Shown: positions 24,868 to 33,818 of the stretch, one piece after another
How the letters are laid out: each line of letters opens with the position of its first letter
Position numbering within the stretch: position 1 is the stretch's first letter
From: Deltaproteobacteria bacterium
Lineage (GTDB): Bacteria > Myxococcota_A > Polyangia > Polyangiales > Sandaracinaceae
Assembly (NCBI GenBank): GCA_017303575.1
Contig: JAFLCL010000023.1
Location: 1 to 58,066 of the forward strand
DNA: 58,066 nucleotides
Direction: 5' to 3'
Program-made: the position numbers and the translations under genes
Notes under the pieces: generated by a model
The model's input: the letters and a program-made list of their open reading frames with translations, nothing else
What the model was told of the DNA's origin: nothing
Database searches by the model: none

Positions 24868-25090
24868 GCGCGATCACCGCGCCCTCGTGGAGCGGCTCGT
24901 CGTCCTTCGCGAAGCGCTCGTCGACCGCGAAGCGCACGGCGCCCAAGCGTCCTTCGAGCAGTGCGCGGTTCGACTCGAGCCACCGACGCAGCGCGCCGAC
25001 GGTCTCCGTGTCGGGATCGATCACGACGTCCTCGCGATCGAGGCCGACGAGATCCCGCACCGCGGCGAAGTAGAGGAGCGTCACGCGCAC
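24842..25090 (-). CDS. moaD: molybdopterin synthase sulfur carrier subunit MoaD
   Basis: 82-residue ubiquitin-like protein ending in the Gly-Gly (PPVAGG) that is thiocarboxylated to donate sulfur in molybdopterin synthase. Conserved opening VRVTLLYFAAVRDLVG and middle ETVGALRRWLE fit MoaD. Start is GTG 25090, with a second GTG two codons later. It partners MoaE (19104-19613). It lies 39 bp downstream of the J-protein gene on the same strand, and its 3' end overlaps the convergent nitrate-reductase-associated gene. Confidence 0.92.
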   Translation of the reverse strand: MRVTLLYFAAVRDLVGLDREDVVIDPDTETVGALRRWLESNRALLEGRLGAVRFAVDERFAKDDEPLHEGAVIALIPPVAGG

Positions 25091-25129
25091 GCGTGCATGC
25101 TCGCACAGGCTCGGTCGCTCGCGGGGATG

Positions 25130-25708
25130 TCAGCGCAGGTGGAGCACCACGTCGCCGGCGTCGCGATCGCGCGCGCTCGCGCGCACGTCCGCGAGCCCAC
25201 CGCCACGAAGGCGCAGCGCCGTCCCCGATCGCAGCGATGGGGTGCGCACACGAACACGACGCTCGACGGACTGAACGCCGAGACCGTCGCAGTGAGGACA
25301 CGGCGCGTGCACGTCACGACCGAAGAACGTCTTGCCGACCACGACCTCGCCATCGCCCGCGCACCACGGGCAGGTGCGCGCGGCCCAGAGCACGAGCGGG
25401 ATCCACGCGTTCCTGCGCACGCGACGCGCGTCGATCGCGACGCTGCCCACGATGTCTTTGCCCATCGCCACACACCGCACGCGGATCGGCTTCGTGATCG
25501 GCTCGAGCGGCGTCCGGGCATCCGTCGCGTGATGGATCAGGAGCGCATACGCGCGCTGCGCCGCGAGGAAGCGCTCGACGGCGCTCGGGTCCTGACGGTT
25601 GCGATCCGGGTGGTGCGCGAGCGCAGCGCGCCGGAACGCGCGGCCGAGCTCGCTGGTGTTGAAGTCGTCGTCGAGGCCCAGGGCCCGGGTGGCGTCTTCG
25701 AAGCGCAT
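25130..25708 (-). CDS. J-domain protein with one zinc-finger module
   Basis: 192 residues. J domain at about residues 1-65 with the HPD tripeptide H33-P34-D35, which would stimulate a DnaK/Hsp70 ATPase. After a short segment comes one pair of CxxCxGxG-type motifs (CPWCAGDGE and CPHCDGLG), half of the four found in DnaJ, and a C-terminal beta-rich piece like the first substrate-binding barrel of DnaJ (SLRSGTALRLRGGGLADVR). It is therefore a reduced type I/II co-chaperone. moaD follows after 39 bp, so they may share a transcript. Confidence 0.82.
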   Translation of the reverse strand: MRFEDATRALGLDDDFNTSELGRAFRRAALAHHPDRNRQDPSAVERFLAAQRAYALLIHHATDARTPLEPITKPIRVRCVAMGKDIVGSVAIDARRVRRNAWIPLVLWAARTCPWCAGDGEVVVGKTFFGRDVHAPCPHCDGLGVQSVERRVRVRTPSLRSGTALRLRGGGLADVRASARDRDAGDVVLHLR

Positions 25709-25848
25709 GGAGCCGTGACAGCATGCACGTCCGGAGGTTCCCGCGCCGTGCGTGATTTCGATTCACAGCCACCACCCTCCCGGACCGTCTCGTCGCGCCG
25801 TGTTGGGCCACGCCTCTTGGATCGCCCACGAAACCGGGCGATCGTTGG

Positions 25849-25863
25849 TGGCACTGCCGTTGC
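25849..25863 (+). promoter_or_regulatory. candidate sigma-54 promoter TGGCAC-N5-TTGC
   Basis: TGGCAC (25849-25854), five bases, then TTGC (25860-25863). The invariant GG and GC are present at the correct spacing. The predicted transcription start is near 25875, directly before the Shine-Dalgarno GGAGG (25878-25882) and the ATG at 25890. Flanking consensus positions (Y before TGGCAC, W after TTGC) do not match. Myxobacteria are known for many sigma-54 enhancer-binding proteins. Confidence 0.5.
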
Positions 25864-25889
25864 GTAGGAGACACGTCGGAGGTCACGTC

Positions 25890-27029
25890 ATGACGTTCTC
25901 GAAGGTCGGTGCAGCCAAGGTCGGTGGGCTCGTGAGCGCGGGCGCGAGCTCGCTGGGTGTCCTCTTGCTGTTCGGGTGCGGGAGCCTCGGCACGCGCGCC
26001 ATGTCGGGCTGCCCCGAGGGCGAGATCTGCAGCGAGGCCACGCCGAACGGCCTGCGGTTCTACGGCGCCAGCCTCGACGGAACGCTGAGCAACGGAGCGA
26101 ACACGATCGCCGTCGGTGGCACCCAGCGGCTGCGCTGGGAGGACGCGAGAGAGACGAGCCGCGCGTTGCCCGATCACGTGTCGAGCTCGGACACGCCCAG
26201 CGTGATCGAGCTGACCAGCGCGAGCCGCGGCGCCGCCACGCTCACAGCACGTGCGAGCGGGAGCGCGAGCATCCGCATCACCGAGCCGAGCGGGCCCTTG
26301 CTCGATCGCATCACGGTGAGCGCCGCGCCGCTCGATCGCGTGCGCCTCGCACCGGGCCTCCTCACCAACCCGATGCGCGAGGTCGCCTACCTAGAGGGCA
26401 CACGCGAGGTCGGCGTGGCGCTGCTCACGTCCGACGGGCGACGGCTCGTCGACGACAGCGCGGTGATCGAAGGTGCGGACGTCGAGGTGACTCCGGTCGT
26501 CAACGGCTGGGATCGTGTGTCGGTCCCGCTCCCCGCGGGTGGCGCGACGCTGAGCGTGACCACCGTCGGTCGCACGTTCGAGGTCGAGATCCCCGTCGCC
26601 CCCGCGATCGACGGGATCGCGATCAACCCCTACTTCCTCGGCTCGCAGGCGATCGAGAGCCTCGAGCCGCTCCGCGTGTACGAGGGCGGCGTGGTCTGCT
26701 TCGATTTCCTTTGGGGCGAACGCGCCGTCGTGGGCGTCGAGGAGGCCTTCACCTACGTGATCGCGGGCGAGCGCGAGGAGGGTGACACCACGGCCCCGTG
26801 CCTCGTGGTTCCCGCGGGCTCCACCGGCACGCTCCAGATCGAGGTCTCCGTCGCAGGGATCACCCGTTCGTTCAGCGCGGAAGTGCTCCCGAGCGAGGGC
26901 TCCATGTCGCTCGTGAGCGACGAGCCGTTCACGCTCTCGGCGCCCTCGCGCGGCGCGTTCGGTGAGCGTGCCTCGCTGCTGCGCGGGCTCGCGCTGCCGA
27001 CCTCGATCGGCAGCGTCCGCGGCCTGTGA
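25890..27029 (+). CDS. lipoprotein of unknown function
   Basis: 379 residues from ATG 25890, supported by GGAGG 7 nt upstream. N-terminal export signal with a lipobox-like LLLFGC (Cys about 30). The mature part is almost all beta: repeated Ig-like or bacterial Ig-type strands (GGTQRLRWEDA, AATLTARASGSASIRI, GATLSVTTVGRTFEVEI, TGTLQIEVSVAG), with cysteines CFDF and APCL in the second half. Probably a surface or periplasmic protein of several stacked beta sandwich domains. A candidate sigma-54 promoter lies upstream. No family name can be given. Confidence 0.6.
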   Translation: MTFSKVGAAKVGGLVSAGASSLGVLLLFGCGSLGTRAMSGCPEGEICSEATPNGLRFYGASLDGTLSNGANTIAVGGTQRLRWEDARETSRALPDHVSSSDTPSVIELTSASRGAATLTARASGSASIRITEPSGPLLDRITVSAAPLDRVRLAPGLLTNPMREVAYLEGTREVGVALLTSDGRRLVDDSAVIEGADVEVTPVVNGWDRVSVPLPAGGATLSVTTVGRTFEVEIPVAPAIDGIAINPYFLGSQAIESLEPLRVYEGGVVCFDFLWGERAVVGVEEAFTYVIAGEREEGDTTAPCLVVPAGSTGTLQIEVSVAGITRSFSAEVLPSEGSMSLVSDEPFTLSAPSRGAFGERASLLRGLALPTSIGSVRGL

Positions 27030-27082
27030 TCGCATCGCTCCCCTACCCCTGTGCGCGGCTTCTCGATCGGGGGCGCGCGGCG

Positions 27083-27088
27083 TAACGT
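27083..27088 (+). promoter_or_regulatory. -10-like TAACGT, 6 nt before lhr
   Basis: TAACGT is followed by 6 nt and the ATG at 27095 with no Shine-Dalgarno sequence. The predicted transcription start coincides with the ATG, so the lhr mRNA is probably leaderless. Confidence 0.5.
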
Positions 27089-27094
27089 CGCCGC

Positions 27095-30000
27095 ATGCCG
27101 CGAGCGAGCGAGCCGCGTCGCAAGACGCGCAAGACCGATGTCCTCGCGGGCTTCCACGAGGCCACACGGACCTGGCTCGCCGAGACGTTCGAGGAGCCGA
27201 CCGAGGCGCAGGATCGCGCGTGGCCGGCGATCCATCGGGGCGAGAGCACGCTGCTGCTCGCGCCCACGGGATCGGGCAAGACGCTGGCCGCCTTTCTCGT
27301 CGCGATCGATCGCGCGCTGTTCCGCACCGACGCGAAGGACGGCGCGCGCGGCAGGAAGGTGCTCTACGTCTCGCCGCTCAAGGCGCTGGCGGTCGACATC
27401 GAGCGCAACCTGCGCGCGCCGCTGGCGGGCATCGAGCGGTGCGCCAAGCGCCTCGCCACCACGACGCGCACGCTCGACGTGGCGATCCGCACGGGCGACA
27501 CCGACGCGAAGGAGCGCGCACGGCAGGCCAAGCACGCGCCCGACATCCTGATCACCACGCCGGAGTCCCTGTTCTTGATCCTGACGTCGAACGCGCGTGA
27601 GGCGCTGATCGACGTCGACACGGTGATCGTCGACGAGATCCACGCCGTCTTGCCGAGCAAGCGCGGCACCCACCTCTTCCTCTCGCTCGAGCGCCTCGAG
27701 GCGCTGCGATCGGAGCGACGACCCGACGCGCCCGCGCTGCAGCGCATCGGTCTGTCGGCGACGCAGCGCCCGCTCGAAGAGGTCGCGCGTCTGCTCGGCG
27801 GCGGCACCCTCGATCCGCAGGGCCGCTTCGTGTCTCGGCCCGTGACGGTGCTCGACGCGCGCGCGCCCAAGGCGATCGAGATCCGGGTCGAGGTGCCGGT
27901 CGAGGACATGAGCCAGCTCGGCGATCGCAGCGAGGGCCCCGAGGCCACCAACGTCACGCGATCCATCTGGCCGAGCATCCATCCTCGCCTCGTGGAGCTT
28001 GTGCGCGCGCACCGCTCGACGATGATCTTCGTCAACAGCCGTCGCCTCGCAGAACGCCTCGCCGCCGATCTCAACGAGACGGCGGGCGAGGAGCTCGCGC
28101 TCGCGCACCACGGCTCTCTCGCGCGCGAGCAGCGCGTGGTGATCGAGGATCGACTGAAGAAGGGGACGCTGCCCGCGATCGTGGCGACGAGCTCGCTCGA
28201 GCTCGGGCTCGATCTCGGCGCTGTCGATCTCGTGATCCAGATCGAGGCTCCGCCCTCGGTCAGCTCGGGCCTCCAGCGCATCGGGCGCGCGAGCCACCAC
28301 GTGGGCGGCACCTCCCGCGGCATCTTGTTCCCCAAACACCGCGCCGATCTGCTGGCGAGCGCAGCGCTCGTCCCGCGCATGCACGGAGGCGAGGTCGAGA
28401 AGACCGCCTATCCGCGCAACCCCGTCGACGTGCTCGCGCAGCAGCTCGTCGCGATGATCGCGGTGGACGAGCTCACCGTGGACGAAGCCTACCGGCGCGT
28501 GCGTGGCGCGGCGCCGTTCGCCGAGCTCTCACGCACCATCTTCGAGGACGTGCTCGACATGCTCTCGGGTCGCTATCCCTCGGATGCGTTCGCGGAGCTG
28601 CGGCCTCGCATCACGTGGGATCGTCACAGCGGCACGCTGCGATCGCGCGAAGGGGCCAAGCGCCTCGCGATCATGAACGCGGGCGTGATCCCCGATCGCG
28701 GCCTCTATGGCGTGTTCCTCGCCGAGAGTGCCGCGGGCTCCAAGCCCAACACCAAGACCAAGGGACCGAGCCGACGCCTCGGCGAGCTCGACGAAGAGAT
28801 GGTGTTCGAGTCGCGCGAGGGCGAGGTCTTCCTCCTCGGCGCCTCGAGCTGGCGCATCGTCGAGATCACCCGCGATCAAGTGCTCGTCGCGCCGGCGCCG
28901 GGGGAGCCCGGCAAGATGCCGTTCTGGCACGGCGATCGGGTGGGCCGGAGCGCCGAGGCCGGCGAGGTGGTCGGTCGGCTCGTGCGCGACATCGCGCGCC
29001 GCAAGGACGACGCGAACGTGGAGGTGCTCGTTCGCGATCACGCGCTCGACGAGCGCGCCGCCAACAACCTCGTGCGCTACGTGCGCGATCAGCACGAGGC
29101 GATCGAGGCGCTGCCGACCGACAAGACGATCGTGATCGAGCGGTTCCAGGACGAGCTCGGCGACTACCGCCTCTGCATCCTCTCGCCCTGGGGCGCGCGC
29201 GTGCACGCGCCGCTCGCGACGGCGATCTCGACCCGCGCGCGCGACGAGCTCGGCGTGGAGACCGAGGCCCTCTGGACCGACGACGGGATCGTGCTGCGGT
29301 TCCCCGAGACCGACACGCCGCCCGACGTGCTCACGCTCTTGCCCACCGCGGACGAGGTCGAGGGGCTCCTCGTCGCGGGCGTGTCGGCGACGGCGCTCTT
29401 CGCGGCGCGCTTCCGCGAGTGCGCGGGCCGCGCGCTGCTCTTGCCGAGGAAGACCGTCGCGAAGCGACAGCCGCTCTGGGCGCAGCGCAAGCGGGCCGCG
29501 GATCTGCTCTCCGTCGCGTCGCGCTTTCCCTCGTTTCCCATCGTGCTCGAGACGTACCGCGAGGTGCTCGAGGACGTGTTCGATCTCGCATCGCTGCGCG
29601 AGCTGCTCGCCAAGATCGAGAAGCGAACGATCGAGATCGTGCTGGTCGACTCCGATCGCCCTTCTCCCTTCGCCGCGTCGGTCCTCTTCTCGTACGTCGC
29701 CAACTTCATGTACGACGCCGACGCGCCGCTCGCGGAGCGACGCGCGCAGGCGCTGTCGATCGACTACGCGCGCCTGCGCGAGCTGCTCGGCGAGGTGGAC
29801 CTCTCGGAGATCCTCGGCCTCGACGCGATCCTCGCGGTCGAGGAGCGCCTGCAAGGTTTCGGTGCACGGCTCGAGCACGCGGACGCCGTGCACGATCTGC
29901 TCTTGTTGTTGGGCGATCTGAGCATCGACGAGCTCTCGGCACGTGCTCGCCGCGAGGACGAGACGATCGACACGGCGCGCGCGCGCCTCACGCCGTTCGT

Positions 30001-31777
30001 CGACGCGTTGCGCGCGGCGCGACGGGTCATCGTGCTGCGGCTCGCAGGCCAGGAGCGCCTCGTCGCGATCGAGGACGCGTCGCGCTTCCGTGATGCCGTC
30101 GGGTGCTCGCTGCCCGTCGGACTACCTGCCACCTTCCTCGAGTCCGCCGCCGAGCCGCTGCTCGATCTCGTCGGTCGCTACGCGCGCACCCACGGTCCGT
30201 TCTACGCGTCGCAGATCGGCGCCCGCCTGGGCCTCGCGATGGAGGACGTGATCGCCGCGCTCGATCAGCTCGAGCAGCGCGGTCGCGTCGTCCGCGGCAA
30301 CTTCCTTCCCGAAGATCGCAGGCTCGTCGGCGACGCCGGTGCCCACGGCGAGCGCTGTGACGCGGACGTGCTCAAGCAGATCAAGCGGCGCTCGCTCGCC
30401 GCGCTGCGCAAGGAGATCGAGCCCGTCTCGCACGAGGCGCTCGCGCGTTTTCTGCCGCGCTGGCACGGCATCGGCGACGAGTCGCGCAAGCTGCGGGGGC
30501 ATGCCGCGCTGAGCGGCGCGATCGAGCGACTCGAGGGCGTGCCGATCCCGCTCGAGGCGCTCTTGCGCGACGTGCTCCCCGCGCGCGTGGATGGGTTTCG
30601 TCCCAGTGATCTGGATGTGCTCGTCGCGAGTGGCGAGGTGGTGTGGCGCGGCATCGACGCGGCGGGGGGCGGCAAGATCGCGCTCTACTTCACCGATCGC
30701 TACGCCCTGCTCTCGCCCGTCGAGGGGGTCGCGGAGGGCGATCTCGAGACACGCCTCCTCTCGCTCTTCCGCGACAAGGGCGCGCTCTTCTTCCACGACA
30801 TGAGCCGCGCGCTCGGGGGCACGTTCACGCCCGACCTCGTCGAGGCGTTGTGGTCGTTGGTGTGGAAGGGCCTGGTGACGAACGACACGCTCGTTCCGCT
30901 GCGCGCGCGCCTCGCGCCCGAGACCCCGAGCAAGCGTCGATCACGCCTCGCCGTCTCGCGATCACGCGCCACGCCGGGCACCGAAGGCCGCTGGTCGATC
31001 CTGCCGCCGATCGAGGCGAGCGCGACCGATCGGCGCGCCGCGCTCGTGCGCACGGTGCTCGAGCGGCACGGCATCCTCACGCGCGAGTCGACGGCGGTGG
31101 AGATCGACGACGCGTCGTTCGGACGTTGCTACGAGGTGCTGCGCGGCCTCGAGGACGCTGGGCGCATCCGTCGCGGCTGGTTCGTCGAGGGCCTCGGCGC
31201 GACGCAGTTCGCGGCGCGCGGTGCCGACGAGATGCTGCGCGGCACGCGCGAGCCCTCGAGCGATCCGAGCACGCTCGTGCTCGCCGCGACCGATCCCGCG
31301 CAGCCTTACGGCGCCTCGCTTCCGTGGCCTGCGCGCGAGGGCGCCAAGGCGCAGCGCGCGAATGGGGCGCAGGTGATCCTGCTCGAGGGTGCGCTCATCG
31401 GCTGGATCGGCCGCACCGAGCAGAGCCTCCTCACGTTCCTCCCCACGAGCGAGCCCGCGCGTGCTCGCACGGTCGACGCGCTGGCGGACGCGCTCGCGGG
31501 CCTGGTTCGATCGGGCGCGCGACGGGTCTTGATGCTCGCCAGCATCGATGGCGAGAGCGCGATGCGATCGCCGCTCACCGAGGCCTTGATCGCGCGCGGG
31601 TTCCGTCACGGCCTGCGCGGTCTGCTCCTGCGCGCGGGCGACGCAGTCCGCGGCCCTCGAGGCCCGAGCACGGTGCTCCGATCGCAGGCGAGCCGCCCCG
31701 TCGTCGCCGAGACGGACGACTGGGACGACGATCCCTTCGAGGACGACACGGTAGGCGAGACGAGCCCCGACCCGTGA
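27095..31777 (+). CDS. lhr: Lhr family ATP-dependent helicase, full length
   Basis: 1560 residues, the length of long-form Lhr superfamily 2 helicases. The N-terminal Lhr-Core carries motif I APTGSGKT (56-63), motif II DEIH (180-183), the motif III region IGLSATQRPLEEVARLLG, and motif VI QRIGRASH. Winged-helix and beta-barrel core domains follow, and then the long Lhr C-terminal domain (about residues 850-1560), which ends in acidic residues. The family unwinds DNA or RNA:DNA hybrids 3' to 5' and is linked to DNA repair. The small membrane protein gene downstream is convergent, directly abutting. Confidence 0.93.
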   Translation: MPRASEPRRKTRKTDVLAGFHEATRTWLAETFEEPTEAQDRAWPAIHRGESTLLLAPTGSGKTLAAFLVAIDRALFRTDAKDGARGRKVLYVSPLKALAVDIERNLRAPLAGIERCAKRLATTTRTLDVAIRTGDTDAKERARQAKHAPDILITTPESLFLILTSNAREALIDVDTVIVDEIHAVLPSKRGTHLFLSLERLEALRSERRPDAPALQRIGLSATQRPLEEVARLLGGGTLDPQGRFVSRPVTVLDARAPKAIEIRVEVPVEDMSQLGDRSEGPEATNVTRSIWPSIHPRLVELVRAHRSTMIFVNSRRLAERLAADLNETAGEELALAHHGSLAREQRVVIEDRLKKGTLPAIVATSSLELGLDLGAVDLVIQIEAPPSVSSGLQRIGRASHHVGGTSRGILFPKHRADLLASAALVPRMHGGEVEKTAYPRNPVDVLAQQLVAMIAVDELTVDEAYRRVRGAAPFAELSRTIFEDVLDMLSGRYPSDAFAELRPRITWDRHSGTLRSREGAKRLAIMNAGVIPDRGLYGVFLAESAAGSKPNTKTKGPSRRLGELDEEMVFESREGEVFLLGASSWRIVEITRDQVLVAPAPGEPGKMPFWHGDRVGRSAEAGEVVGRLVRDIARRKDDANVEVLVRDHALDERAANNLVRYVRDQHEAIEALPTDKTIVIERFQDELGDYRLCILSPWGARVHAPLATAISTRARDELGVETEALWTDDGIVLRFPETDTPPDVLTLLPTADEVEGLLVAGVSATALFAARFRECAGRALLLPRKTVAKRQPLWAQRKRAADLLSVASRFPSFPIVLETYREVLEDVFDLASLRELLAKIEKRTIEIVLVDSDRPSPFAASVLFSYVANFMYDADAPLAERRAQALSIDYARLRELLGEVDLSEILGLDAILAVEERLQGFGARLEHADAVHDLLLLLGDLSIDELSARARREDETIDTARARLTPFVDALRAARRVIVLRLAGQERLVAIEDASRFRDAVGCSLPVGLPATFLESAAEPLLDLVGRYARTHGPFYASQIGARLGLAMEDVIAALDQLEQRGRVVRGNFLPEDRRLVGDAGAHGERCDADVLKQIKRRSLAALRKEIEPVSHEALARFLPRWHGIGDESRKLRGHAALSGAIERLEGVPIPLEALLRDVLPARVDGFRPSDLDVLVASGEVVWRGIDAAGGGKIALYFTDRYALLSPVEGVAEGDLETRLLSLFRDKGALFFHDMSRALGGTFTPDLVEALWSLVWKGLVTNDTLVPLRARLAPETPSKRRSRLAVSRSRATPGTEGRWSILPPIEASATDRRAALVRTVLERHGILTRESTAVEIDDASFGRCYEVLRGLEDAGRIRRGWFVEGLGATQFAARGADEMLRGTREPSSDPSTLVLAATDPAQPYGASLPWPAREGAKAQRANGAQVILLEGALIGWIGRTEQSLLTFLPTSEPARARTVDALADALAGLVRSGARRVLMLASIDGESAMRSPLTEALIARGFRHGLRGLLLRAGDAVRGPRGPSTVLRSQASRPVVAETDDWDDDPFEDDTVGETSPDP

Positions 31778-32026
31778 TCAGCTCGGCTTTCGGCGCGCGA
31801 AGAGCGCACCGCCGACGGCCAAGAGGCCCACCGACGAGAGGCAGCAGCAGCTGCCGCTGCCGATCGTGCCCCACATGATCTGCGAGACCGCCTCGATCTC
31901 GGCGGCCGTGGTCTGCGGCACGTCGTCGAACACGAAGAAGCCACCGATCACGATGACCGTCCCGAGGAGCCCCGCGACGATGCCTGCCATCGTCAGCCCG
32001 ACCGCGCCGACCGTCGTTCCGTCCAT
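31778..32026 (-). CDS. small two-helix membrane protein
   Basis: 82 residues with two membrane helices (AGIVAGLLGTVIVIGGFFVF and CLSSVGLLAVGGALFA) and an unusual CCC triplet before the second. The C-terminus is basic (RRKPS), consistent with a cytosolic end. Start ATG 32026 is supported by AGGAGGA 4-5 nt upstream, and a TAGGTT hexamer lies further up as a -10 candidate. No family recognised. Confidence 0.6.
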   Translation of the reverse strand: MDGTTVGAVGLTMAGIVAGLLGTVIVIGGFFVFDDVPQTTAAEIEAVSQIMWGTIGSGSCCCLSSVGLLAVGGALFARRKPS

Positions 32027-32134
32027 GCGTCCTCCTGCCTGTCGCGGAACCTACGCGATGCGCGGTGCGAACCGCACGCTCGGTGTCCTGACATCGCATG
32101 ACACGCGTCGATCACGCGGGCACCATCGCGGACC

Positions 32135-32758
32135 GTGAGCCTGATCTTTCGTCGCAGCTCGCTCCTCTCGATCGCGCCCGACGTGAGCATCGATGATCTC
32201 GATCGACTCGTCGCGCGCTCGGCCCCGCTCGTGCGCCTGCTGACGCTCTTCTCCTACGTCCGCACGGTCACCGTCGATCGCAAGCGAAAGGTCGCGCACC
32301 TCGAGACGCGCTTCCTCTGGTTCCTCACCACCAAACGAGCCATCCGCTTCGACGAGATCTCGCACCTCTCGTACGCGTACTCGTCCCTGCCCACGTCGTT
32401 CGGGTTCACGGGCGTCACGGATCGCGTCGAGGACTTCCGCGTGGGCTTCGTGATGCACGACGGAAGCGAGCAGCACCTCTTCACGTTCGCTGGTGAAGGC
32501 CAGGGCGCCACCGGCCTCGTCGGCGTGCTGCTCGACGGCGACTCGTTGATCGACTGGGCCGGCACGCAAGAGCAGTCGAGCCTCTCGTACGTCGAGCTCC
32601 TCATGAAGGCCACGGGCAAGGGCCTCTCGAAGGATCGGCTGCCCGCCCATCGCCTCGTACCCACCGCGAAGAAGTGCACAGCGTGCGGCCAGTCCTCGGT
32701 GCCCTCGCGAGGCCGCTGCCTCTACTGTGGCGAGCTCATCACGCCGCGCAGCGGATGA
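32135..32758 (+). CDS. unknown protein with C-terminal zinc ribbon
   Basis: 207 residues from GTG 32135. The body (about 1-165) is beta-rich with a PH-like rhythm (VRTVTVDRKRKVAHLETRFLWFL, given in part; RAIRFDEISHLSYAY; EDFRVGFVMHDGSEQHLFTF). The end is a zinc ribbon: CTAC and CLYCG, i.e. C-x2-C-x12-C-x2-C. No signal peptide and no membrane helix. A CACCAT hexamer 8 nt before the GTG mirrors the TACCAT at 38834. Function not known. Confidence 0.6.
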   Translation: MSLIFRRSSLLSIAPDVSIDDLDRLVARSAPLVRLLTLFSYVRTVTVDRKRKVAHLETRFLWFLTTKRAIRFDEISHLSYAYSSLPTSFGFTGVTDRVEDFRVGFVMHDGSEQHLFTFAGEGQGATGLVGVLLDGDSLIDWAGTQEQSSLSYVELLMKATGKGLSKDRLPAHRLVPTAKKCTACGQSSVPSRGRCLYCGELITPRSG

Positions 32759-32794
32759 TCGCGATCCCCCGCCGGCTGGCTCCCCAAGGTTCGA

Positions 32795-33814
32795 CTACGC
32801 CGGGTCCGAGAGGGTCAGCACGATCTTGCCGACGTTCGCGTCGTCTTCCATCGCGCGGTGCGCCTCGGCGATGGACTCGATGGGCAGCACGCGATCGACG
32901 ACGGGCAAGAGCTCGCCGCGCGCGAGCCAAGGCAGCGCCTCGCGGGCGAACCGCTGTGCGAGCGCGATCTTCTCTTCGAGCGGACGACTCCGGAGCACGC
33001 TGCCGACGATGCGCGCGCGCTTGCCGAGCAAGAGGCCCATCGGCAAGGAGCCCTGCGCGCCCGCGAGCAGACCGAGGCACACGATCGTTCCGTGCGGCGC
33101 GAGCGAGCGCACGTTCTCCTCGAGGTAGCCGCCGCCGACCGTGTCGACGATCACGTCGGCGCCGCGACCCTCGGTGAGCGCGAGCACTTGCGACGAGAAC
33201 GCAGGCGCGATCCCCTTCTGCGAGGCGACGACGAGGCCGTGCTCGAGGCCGAGCCGCTGCTCACAGCGCGCGAGCTTCTCGGCGCTGCGCGAGGTGCCGA
33301 TCGGCCGCGCGCCCACGCGCCGCGCGATCTGGAGGACCGCCGTGCCGATGCCCGAGCCGACCGCGTGGACGAGCACGGTCATGCCCGGTCGCAGCGAGGC
33401 CTGGACGAACAGCGCATCCCACGCCGTCATGAAGACCTCGGGGATCGCCGCCGCGTCCGTGAAGGACATCGCGTCGGGGACCCGCACGAGCTCACGGGCG
33501 TGCACGAGCACGTGCGAGGCCATCGCGCCGCCGCCCACGATCCCCATCACACGATCGCCGACCTTCCACTCCACGACACCTTCGCCGATCGACTCGACGA
33601 CGCCCGCGTGCTCGAGGCCCGGCACGTCCGCAGGCACGCCGTGCGGCGCGGGATAGAAGCCCTTGCGCTGCATCACGTCCGCGCGGTTGAGCCCCGCCGC
33701 GTGCACGGCAACGCGCACCTCGCCCGGTCCGGGATCGCGGATCGGTCGCGCGACGAGCTCGAGCACGGACGCATCGCCCGGCTCCCGAATCCGAACGACG
33801 CGCCCTTCGATCAC
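32795..33814 (-). CDS. zinc-independent quinone oxidoreductase (MDR family)
   Basis: 339 residues from GTG 33814; upstream residues in the same frame are an Arg/Ser-rich read-through of the preceding gene. Medium-chain dehydrogenase/reductase of the NADPH:quinone reductase (Qor-like) type: VAVHAAGLNRADVMQRKG, PGLEHAGVVESIG, and the nucleotide-binding HAVGSGIGTAVLQIARRVGA. The catalytic zinc Cys/His of alcohol dehydrogenases are absent. It lies 4 nt after the YebC-like gene stop, so the two form a unit. Confidence 0.9.
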   Translation of the reverse strand: MIEGRVVRIREPGDASVLELVARPIRDPGPGEVRVAVHAAGLNRADVMQRKGFYPAPHGVPADVPGLEHAGVVESIGEGVVEWKVGDRVMGIVGGGAMASHVLVHARELVRVPDAMSFTDAAAIPEVFMTAWDALFVQASLRPGMTVLVHAVGSGIGTAVLQIARRVGARPIGTSRSAEKLARCEQRLGLEHGLVVASQKGIAPAFSSQVLALTEGRGADVIVDTVGGGYLEENVRSLAPHGTIVCLGLLAGAQGSLPMGLLLGKRARIVGSVLRSRPLEEKIALAQRFAREALPWLARGELLPVVDRVLPIESIAEAHRAMEDDANVGKIVLTLSDPA

Positions 33815-33818
33815 GACG

